This document shows positions 1-4,226 of a stretch of 5,088 nt of DNA, piece by piece. The notes under the pieces were generated by a model that saw only the letters and a program-made list of their open reading frames with translations, ran no database searches and had not been told where the DNA came from. Positions within the stretch are counted from its first letter, which is position 1. The number at the start of each line of letters is the position of its first letter. Position numbers and translations under genes: made by a program. The stretch covers positions 1 through 5,088 of the forward strand of contig JBHIEE010000161.1 of the NCBI GenBank assembly GCA_046760445.1, in the 5' to 3' direction. The DNA is from JBHIEE01 sp046760445 (GTDB lineage: Bacteria > Acidobacteriota > Aminicenantia > JdFR-78).

Positions 1-1
1 T

Positions 2-1055
2 TTTGTAACTGATTTCTTTGATTTTGATCCAACAAATTGGTTTAAATCTGGTAAAGTTTGTTAGAGTTAAGAAAAGTTTAGATATTGATAGATTGATTAC
101 ATTAATTGAAAAAACAAAAGGTCCTTATGAAAATAAACTTTTGAAACTAATGTCAATTAGGCAAAAAGAATTGGAAAAGGATACTAAATGGAATTTGTAT
201 TTGAGAGCTACACCAATTTACTATAAAATAATTAATAACAAATCTATAATCAAATTAGAATCTATAAGTACTGTTATAAGAGGTTTTACAACTGGTGCGA
301 ATGAATTCTTCCTTCTTGACAAAAGAAAAGTTAAATCTTGGGGTCTTAAATCAAAATATCTTAAGTCCGCATTAAGTTCCCCTCGAGATATTAAAAAAAT
401 AAGTTTTGACAAAAATGATGTAAAAGAGTATATGTTCGTATGTCATAAACCTAAAAAAGAAATAAAGAGTAAAAATGTTTTGAAATACATAGAAGCTGGA
501 GAAGAAAAAAGGTATAACAAAAGACCTACTGTAAGTAATAGAAAGTTATGGTATGATTTAGGTAAAAGAGAACAAGCGCCAATTCTCTTACCAAGATTAA
601 GTTGGGAAAGGTTTATGTTTGTATGGAATAAAGTAAAATGTATACCAAATAATATTTTCTATGAGATAACCCCTAAAAATAAAAAGGACATAGTGGTCTT
701 ATTGGGTATTTTAAACTCTTCTTTTTCCACGCTCATAGCTGAATTAAATGGCCGTTCTTATGGTGGAGGAGTTTTAGAAATAGCTGTATACGAATTAAAA
801 AAATTCCCAATACCAAACCCCTCCAAATTAACATCAAAAGAGCGTAAAAATATTGAAAATTCTTTTTTAGCTTTAGTTGATGCTCAGAATAAGGGAAATA
901 AAAAAGCAGAGGAGAAAGCCAGAAAGGATTTGGATAATGCTGTTTTTGATATTCTTGGATTAACTAGAAAAGAGAGAGAAGAGATTTATAAAGCCCTAGA
1001 AGAGGCCAAGGGAATAAGAGTCAAAAGAAGAGAGAAGGAAGTTTTAGTCAAGTAA
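2..1055 (+). pseudogene. C-terminal part of TaqI-like / type IIG adenine-specific DNA methylase, frame-broken near position 50
   Basis: This is the tail of an N6-adenine DNA methyltransferase whose catalytic domain (with the NPPY-type motif) would lie left of the window. The long open frame runs from a TTG at 18 to a TAA at 1053, 345 residues. Visible family marks are RGFTTGANEFF (about residues 89-98), which opens the target-recognition domain, LLGILNSS (228-235), GGGVLEI (249-255) and KKFPIP (261-266). A charged C-terminal helix with LDNAVFDILGL (305-315) follows. These match the specificity domain of TaqI-like and Eco57I-like enzymes, which reads the DNA site. Just before it, frame +3 has a stop at 6-8, while frame +2 is open from the left edge and reads like the preceding segment (VTDFFDFDPTNWFKSGK) until a TAG at 62-64. 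Skipping one A near 53-55 would fuse the two. I therefore infer a frameshift, either a real inactivation or a sequencing error. The TTG is probably not a true start. Family call is fairly sure; the break is likely but unproven. Confidence 0.72.
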
Positions 1056-1082
1056 CTGTAAATTAGAACTGAATTAGCCAAA

Positions 1083-1111
1083 TTTGTTCTTTTTGGATTT
1101 CTAACTCTTTT
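1083..1111 (+). terminator. Candidate T-rich archaeal terminator after the methylase gene
   Basis: About 30 bases after the methylase stop codon the plus strand becomes rich in T, with a run of five T at 1090-1094 and further T clusters up to about 1110. Archaeal RNA polymerase commonly stops at T tracts without needing a hairpin, and I see no strong stem here. The next gene has its own TATA box just downstream, which fits termination at this point. In such AT-rich DNA this is only suggestive. Confidence 0.3.
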
Positions 1112-1123
1112 ACTAACTAAAAC

Positions 1124-1143
1124 AAAGGTTTAAAAAGGTTTAA
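1124..1143 (+). repeat. Perfect tandem 10-base repeat in the promoter of the 1182 gene
   Basis: AAAGGTTTAA occurs twice without a gap, at 1124-1133 and 1134-1143. The 10-base period is about one DNA helical turn. Each copy contains a TTTAAA core that could serve as a TATA box. The repeat sits about 40-58 bases before the ATG at 1182, where TATA and BRE elements are expected. It may be two alternative TATA boxes, or a paired binding site on one face of the helix. Confidence 0.6.
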
Positions 1144-1144
1144 A
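1129..1144 (+). promoter_or_regulatory. Archaeal TATA box(es) for the 1182 gene
   Basis: TTTAAA cores lie at 1129-1134 and 1139-1144 within the tandem repeat. Using the usual archaeal spacing of about 25 bases from the TATA centre, transcription would start near 1157 or 1167, giving a short leader of about 15-25 bases before the ATG at 1182. The position is good but the exact box cannot be chosen by eye. Confidence 0.45.
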
Positions 1145-1173
1145 ACGAACTAAGATTAAATAAAATGTTCGTT
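1144..1173. promoter_or_regulatory. Inverted repeat over the expected transcription start: candidate operator
   Basis: AACGAAC (1144-1150) and GTTCGTT (1167-1173) are perfect inverted copies separated by 16 bases, so the half-sites are about 23 bases apart, roughly two helical turns. They lie between the TATA box and the ATG at 1182, the classic place for an archaeal repressor site. The gene they precede encodes a likely winged-helix protein, so self-regulation is a reasonable inference. In RNA the same repeat could form a 7-pair hairpin next to the ribosome binding site. Confidence 0.4.
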
Positions 1174-1181
1174 GTGATAAT

Positions 1182-1598
1182 ATGAGTGATAAGAAAATCG
1201 AAGAATTAAAAAAGAAATTTATAATTAGCCCAGAAGAGTATGATAAAAGTTTATTATCTGAGCAAATTGAAATAGTATTAAAATTTTGTAGGGTCGATCC
1301 TAATGGACGAGTCCTTGTTGACAAACTAAATTTAACTAACAAAGAAAAAGTTAAGCTTGTTTTGGTAGCACGATTCTTGGCTAGCAAGTTAGATTCCAAT
1401 ATATCTGCAGAAGTTGGCGTAGATGACATATCTGAAAATGTAAATATATCCCCCCATCAAGCACGTGCCAGAATAAGTGAGATTGTACGTGAAGGATTTG
1501 CTACTACAAAAGAGAGAGGGTCGTATTTAGTAACGCCCTACAAGATAGATGCTTGGTTATTTAACCTCATAAAGTCTAGAAATCTGGATAATAGTTAA
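1182..1598 (+). CDS. Small winged-helix DNA-binding protein, function unknown
   Basis: This encodes a 138-residue soluble protein that I cannot assign to a named family. A charged N-terminal stretch (1-50) leads into what reads as a winged helix-turn-helix. There is a helix at about 53-70 (KEKVKLVLVARFLASKL), a second at 80-88 (VDDISENVN), a recognition-type helix at 90-104 (SPHQARARISEIVRE), then a wing of FATTKERGSYLVTP at 106-119. A short hydrophobic C-terminal helix follows (IDAWLFNLI, 122-130). The fold suggests DNA binding, probably as a transcriptional regulator. The ATG at 1182 is supported by GTGAT at 1174-1178, complementary to the usual archaeal 16S 3' end, and by the TATA box upstream. 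It lies between the methylase fragment and another small winged-helix gene; both small genes have their own promoters. The inverted repeat at its transcription start could be its own operator. There are no membrane segments or signal peptide. The gene is confidently coding; its role is unknown. Confidence 0.75.
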   Translation: MSDKKIEELKKKFIISPEEYDKSLLSEQIEIVLKFCRVDPNGRVLVDKLNLTNKEKVKLVLVARFLASKLDSNISAEVGVDDISENVNISPHQARARISEIVREGFATTKERGSYLVTPYKIDAWLFNLIKSRNLDNS

Positions 1599-1599
1599 A

Positions 1600-1609
1600 T
1601 TTAAATATA
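1600..1609 (+). promoter_or_regulatory. Strong archaeal TATA box for the 1640 gene
   Basis: TTTAAATATA at 1600-1609 closely matches the archaeal TATA consensus and begins two bases after the stop codon of the preceding gene. A start of transcription about 25 bases after its centre falls near 1630, just before the GTGA ribosome binding site and the ATG at 1640. The second winged-helix gene can therefore be transcribed on its own, with a leader of about 10 bases. Confidence 0.6.
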
Positions 1610-1620
1610 GTAGAGACTAC
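1610..1620. promoter_or_regulatory. Short palindrome between TATA box and start: possible operator
   Basis: GTAG (1610-1613) and CTAC (1617-1620) are inverted copies around AGA, directly after the TATA box. An A/T-rich partly symmetric extension (TATA...TATA) flanks them. The placement suits a regulator that blocks polymerase, but a 4-base arm can easily arise by chance. Confidence 0.2.
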
Positions 1621-1630
1621 ATTATATAGC

Positions 1631-1634
1631 GTGA
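1631..1634 (+). promoter_or_regulatory. Ribosome binding site GTGA that decides the start at 1640
   Basis: GTGA at 1631-1634 lies five bases before the ATG at 1640. The archease gene has the same GTGA with the same spacing, and the 1182 gene has GTGAT with near-identical spacing. This repeated layout argues that the GTG at 1631 is part of the ribosome binding site and not the start codon. ATATAG (1624-1629) and CTATAT (1636-1641) flank it and could pair around it. Confidence 0.45.
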
Positions 1635-2113
1635 ACTATATGAAGATAACTGTTGAATTGCCCAGCAAAAAGGGTAAAATAACAATAGAGGGATCTACAA
1701 CTCAAGAAATTTTGAATGAGTTAGATAATGTGGAAAAGATAGTAGGTAAAATATCTTCTTGGGAACAACAACTACCTGAAAGAGCGGCTAGAGAAGAAGT
1801 ACTAGAGTACTCTTCAACAGAATTTCTAAGTTCTTCTAAAGCGAATAAAATTTCTGATAAAATGATGGTTTTATTTTATTATCTCTGGAAAATAAAAGAG
1901 GAAGAGATAATTAACGTTATCGATTTAAAACAAACTTTTAAAGAAGTTATGGAACCATTACCAGCTAATCCTACTGGTTTGATGAGGTATCTTCAAAAGA
2001 AAGGGTATATACAACCAAGAGGAAAAAAAGATAAGTTTAGAGCTTGGGGAATAACTAGAAAGGGTAAAGAATACGTTGAAAAGGAGCTGTTAGAGACAAC
2101 TGAAGAATCATAG
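1631..2113 (+). CDS. Small winged-helix protein with N-terminal beta-hairpin, function unknown; real start probably ATG at 1640
   Basis: The product has 160 residues from a GTG at 1631, or 157 from the ATG at 1640. I prefer 1640: GTGA at 1631-1634 would then be the ribosome binding site five bases before the ATG, the same layout as at the archease gene, and the protein would begin MKITVELPSKKG. The N-terminal part (4-35) looks like a two-stranded beta-hairpin then a helix (KITVELP, KITIEG, TQEILNEL). A linker of about 35 residues follows, then a winged helix from about 75: DKMMVLFYYLWKI, a middle helix DLKQTFKEVMEPLPANP (98-114), helix TGLMRYLQKKGYI, and a wing ending in AWGITRKGKEYV (138-149). 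The layout resembles small archaeal proteins that pair a beta-hairpin with an LTxxG-type winged helix, often found in variable genome regions. Function is unknown; DNA binding is inferred. No catalytic motif or membrane segment is visible. Confidence 0.75.
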   Translation: MNYMKITVELPSKKGKITIEGSTTQEILNELDNVEKIVGKISSWEQQLPERAAREEVLEYSSTEFLSSSKANKISDKMMVLFYYLWKIKEEEIINVIDLKQTFKEVMEPLPANPTGLMRYLQKKGYIQPRGKKDKFRAWGITRKGKEYVEKELLETTEES

Positions 2114-2120
2114 TCATAAC

Positions 2121-2184
2121 ATTATGACCGCAGGGGTACCAACGCTGATTTTGTATTTTGGAGGCCATATCCCTGCGTTATAAT
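2121..2184. other. Long stem-loop after the second winged-helix gene; possible small RNA, 3' UTR structure or element remnant
   Basis: CGCAGGGGTA (2129-2138) can pair with TATCCCTGCG (2168-2177) over ten consecutive positions, nine Watson-Crick and one G-U. Inside, CCAA (2139-2142) can pair with TTGG (2158-2161). Outside, ATTAT (2121-2125) can pair with ATAAT (2180-2184) across a small internal loop. The GC-rich arms stand out in AT-rich DNA. It starts about 15 bases after the stop codon at 2113 and ends before the TATA box of the next operon, so it would sit in the 3' end of the preceding transcript. No clear T run follows, so it is not a typical terminator. It lacks a T-arm and is too short for a tRNA. 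No box C/D pair is visible. Confidence 0.45.
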
Positions 2185-2209
2185 TTATTAATTATTTACG
2201 TTTGTTAAC

Positions 2210-2220
2210 TTAAATATATA
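2210..2220 (+). promoter_or_regulatory. Archaeal TATA box for the archease-rtcB operon
   Basis: TTAAATATATA at 2210-2220 is nearly the same as the TATA box at 1600-1609. It predicts a transcription start near 2240, which would give the archease message a leader of about 105 bases. That is long for an archaeon, where many leaders are very short. A second start closer to the gene cannot be ruled out, but I see no comparably good TATA box at 2295-2325. Confidence 0.5.
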
Positions 2221-2250
2221 ATAGAAACATTTTGAATATTCATAGTATCA

Positions 2251-2292
2251 GCGTGTACCCGACGCAAACTTTTAGCGTAAACGGGTGCATGT
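2251..2292 (+). promoter_or_regulatory. Large hairpin in the archease-rtcB leader with bulge-helix-bulge-like core
   Basis: GCGTGTACCCG (2251-2261) pairs with CGGGTGCATGT (2282-2292) over 11 positions, eight Watson-Crick and three G-U. Directly above, ACGC (2262-2265) pairs with GCGT (2275-2278). The only interruption is a three-base AAA bulge (2279-2281) on the 3' side, and the loop starts with another AAA (2266-2268). A 4-pair helix with a 3-base bulge 3' of each strand is the topology of the archaeal splicing endonuclease substrate, here in its relaxed bulge-helix-loop form because no inner helix is obvious. It lies about 55 bases before the ATG, so it does not cover the ribosome binding site. 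The hairpin is directly visible; its processing is inferred. It could instead be a protein-binding leader element or a DNA-level dyad. Confidence 0.5.
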
Positions 2293-2309
2293 AGTTAATT
2301 CTGCATGTA
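2286..2309 (+). repeat. Direct repeat TGCATGTA x2 in the operon leader
   Basis: TGCATGTA occurs at 2286-2293 and 2302-2309, separated by eight bases. The first copy forms most of the lower 3' arm of the leader hairpin. The second can pair with the same 5' arm (GCGTGTA at 2251-2257), so the two copies could compete and make alternative structures. As DNA it could also be a pair of regulator half-sites. Confidence 0.4.
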
Positions 2310-2337
2310 CTTATTAACAAAATAACAAATAAGTATA

Positions 2338-2341
2338 GTGA
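2338..2341 (+). promoter_or_regulatory. Ribosome binding site for archease
   Basis: GTGA at 2338-2341 lies five bases before the ATG at 2347. It is complementary to the conserved UCAC near the 3' end of archaeal 16S rRNA and supports this start codon. Confidence 0.45.
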
Positions 2342-2346
2342 ATTAA

Positions 2347-2772
2347 ATGGATTATGAAACTCTAGAACATGAAGCAGATATGGGAATAAGAGGTTATGGA
2401 AAAACATTAGAAGAGGCTTTTGAAAATGGGGCAAAGGCTGTTTTTTCAATAATGGTTAATATAGATAAAGTTGAACCAAAAGAAAAAGTAGAAATAAAAG
2501 TTTCTGCTTCTGATAAAGAATCTTTGTTTATTGAATGGTTAAATTTTTTTATATCCAAAGTTGGAATAGATGAAATGGTTTATTCTAAATTCAAAGTAGA
2601 AAAAATATATAAAGAAGGTGATGAATACAAGTTAACAGGACATGCTTTTGGTGAGAAATTAGATCAGAAAAAGCATAATCCAAAAATAGAAGTTAAAGCT
2701 GCAACCTATTATGGTTTAAAAATAGGAGAGAAAGAAGGAAAAAAATATGTTCAATGTGTGGTTGATGTATGA
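2347..2772 (+). CDS. Archease, activator of RNA ligase RtcB
   Basis: Archease is a small metal-binding protein that helps RtcB form its histidine-GMP intermediate and lets it turn over repeatedly during tRNA splicing and RNA repair in the cytoplasm. The 141-residue length matches archaeal archeases. The N-terminal signature HEADMGIRGYG (residues 8-18), with Asp11, is clear. It is followed by the conserved LEEAF helix (21-25), GEKLDQKKH (102-110), the strand VKAATYYGLKI (116-126), and the C-terminal VVDV with Asp140. Asp11 and Asp140 correspond to the acidic metal-site residues known in the family. The start ATG at 2347 is backed by GTGA five bases upstream and by homology beginning at once. 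The stop overlaps the rtcB start as ATGA (2769-2772), so the two genes are co-transcribed and probably translationally coupled. The leader carries a large hairpin. The protein appears intact and the identification is secure. Confidence 0.95.
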   Translation: MDYETLEHEADMGIRGYGKTLEEAFENGAKAVFSIMVNIDKVEPKEKVEIKVSASDKESLFIEWLNFFISKVGIDEMVYSKFKVEKIYKEGDEYKLTGHAFGEKLDQKKHNPKIEVKAATYYGLKIGEKEGKKYVQCVVDV

Positions 2773-4226
2773 TTGATTTAATAAAACTTAAAAAAATATC
2801 AGATTATGAATGGGAATTACTTAAACAAGAAAATATGAGAGTTCCTGGAATGATTTATGGAAATAAAATTATAATTGATCATTTAATTGAGGATGTAAAA
2901 TTAGGAAAAGAATGGAATGCTTTAAAACAAATAGCAAATGTTGCAAAACTCCCTGGAATTCAAAAATTTTCCATTGCTCTTTCAGATGTTCATCCTGGTT
3001 ACGGTTTTCCAATAGGTGGTGTTGCAGCATTTGATCCCGAGGAAGATGGTGTTATAAGTTTTGGTGGAGTAGGTTTTGATATTAATTGTGGTGTTACTAC
3101 CTTGAAAATTAATTTATTTAGAAAAGATATTCTACCAAAAGCAAGAGAATTGTTAGATATACTATTCAAAACAGTTCCAGCAGGATTAGGTTCGACAGGA
3201 GAAGTCAAATTAAATTTAGAACAGATAGACGAAGTTCTGGTTAGTGGAGCAAGATGGGCTGTTGAAAAAGGATATGGAACAAAAGAAGATTTAGACTATT
3301 TAGAAGAAGGGGGATTTGTTGAAGGAGCTGATCCAAAAGCTGTTAGTCTTAGAGCAAAACAAAGACAATTCAAACAAATAGGAACATTAGGTTCAGGAAA
3401 TCATTATTTGGAAGTGCAATATGTTGATAAGATATATGATGAAAATGCAGCAAAAATTTTTGGTTTAGAAAAAGACATGATTCTAGTTTCGCTTCACTGT
3501 GGTTCAAGAGGGTTAGGTCATCAAATTGGAATGGATTATCAAAAATTCTTAACGCAAGCTGTTAAGAAATATAATATAAAAATTGATGACAAAGAATTGA
3601 TGTGTGCTCCCATTAAGTCTCCTGAAGGACAAAAATATTTTTCAGCTGTTTGTGCTGGGATAAATTGTGCTTTTGCAAATAGACAAGTCATTACTCATCT
3701 TGTTAGACAAGCCTTTAGCAAAGTATTCCCAAATTCAGAGATAAAAACTTTTTACGGGGTTGGACACAATACATGTAAGGTTGAGGAGCATGAAGTTAAC
3801 GGAAAATTAAAAAAGTTATATGTCCATCGAAAGGGTTCTACAAGATGCTTTGGTCCTGGAAGAAAAGAAATTCCACAATCTTATAGATCAATTGGTCAAC
3901 CTGCTTTGATTGGGGGAACCATGGGTACATATTCCTATATTCTTTATGGAACCAATAAAGGAATGAGTGAGACATTCGGATCAGCAGTGCATGGAGCAGG
4001 AAGAAGAATGAGTAGAAGACAAGCAAAAAAACAGTGGTGGGGAGAAAAATTACAGAAAGAGTTAGAAAAGAAAGGAATATTTGTAAAAGGCCACTCAATG
4101 GCAGGTTTAGCAGAAGAAGCACCAGGGGCGTACAAAGAAATTCGCAATGTTGTTAATTCAATTCATTTTGCAGGAATAGCTAAAAAAGTTATAAGAGTTA
4201 AACCTTTGATTAATGTTAAGGGTTAA
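2769..4226 (+). CDS. rtcB: tRNA-splicing / RNA-repair ligase RtcB
   Basis: RtcB joins RNA ends carrying a 2',3'-cyclic phosphate (or 3'-phosphate) to 5'-OH ends, using GTP and Mn2+. In archaea it seals tRNA halves and rRNA intron ends after splicing endonuclease cuts. The 485-residue length matches archaeal RtcB. The metal-site and catalytic residues line up with the Pyrococcus enzyme: DINCGV (Asp104, Cys107), GSGNH (Asn211, His212), LHCGSRGLGH (His243), VGHNTCKVEEH (His333), VHRKGSTR (353-359, GTP site) and AVHGAGRRMSR, where His409 is the expected guanylylated histidine. DVHPGYGFPIGGVAA (73-87) is another family hallmark. The C-terminal EEAPGAYK (449-456) is present. No intein interrupts it. 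The ATG is within the archease stop (ATGA), so expression is coupled. The 3' end overlaps the convergent endonuclease gene by 11 bases. One difference is Thr110 after DINCGV, where Pyrococcus has Arg. The enzyme should be active. Confidence 0.97.
   Translation: MIDLIKLKKISDYEWELLKQENMRVPGMIYGNKIIIDHLIEDVKLGKEWNALKQIANVAKLPGIQKFSIALSDVHPGYGFPIGGVAAFDPEEDGVISFGGVGFDINCGVTTLKINLFRKDILPKARELLDILFKTVPAGLGSTGEVKLNLEQIDEVLVSGARWAVEKGYGTKEDLDYLEEGGFVEGADPKAVSLRAKQRQFKQIGTLGSGNHYLEVQYVDKIYDENAAKIFGLEKDMILVSLHCGSRGLGHQIGMDYQKFLTQAVKKYNIKIDDKELMCAPIKSPEGQKYFSAVCAGINCAFANRQVITHLVRQAFSKVFPNSEIKTFYGVGHNTCKVEEHEVNGKLKKLYVHRKGSTRCFGPGRKEIPQSYRSIGQPALIGGTMGTYSYILYGTNKGMSETFGSAVHGAGRRMSRRQAKKQWWGEKLQKELEKKGIFVKGHSMAGLAEEAPGAYKEIRNVVNSIHFAGIAKKVIRVKPLINVKG

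Noticed and set aside
2129..2177. tRNA-like start (GCAGGGG acceptor-type arm pairing with TCCCTGC)
   Set aside because: Only about 33 bases separate the arms, there is no GGTTC-type T-arm and no credible anticodon stem, so it is not a tRNA or a recognisable half.
2121..2180. Box C/D guide RNA
   Set aside because: A CTGA occurs at 2145-2148 but there is no matching box C (RTGATGA) at the right distance.
2121..2184. Classic intrinsic terminator
   Set aside because: The stem is strong but is followed by mixed A/T sequence without a T run, and its loop is too large.
3187..3199. GGTTCGA resembling a tRNA T-loop
   Set aside because: It lies in the middle of conserved rtcB coding sequence with no acceptor or anticodon arms around it.
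2999..4147. Several minus-strand open frames of 67-94 codons across rtcB, and others at 221-412, 1130-1429 and 2240-2449
   Set aside because: They lie opposite well-supported genes, have low-complexity or biased composition, and show no promoter or recognisable protein features.
2769..4226. Intein inside RtcB
   Set aside because: The protein is continuous through all catalytic motifs at normal length, with no splicing blocks; the endonuclease is a separate gene on the other strand.
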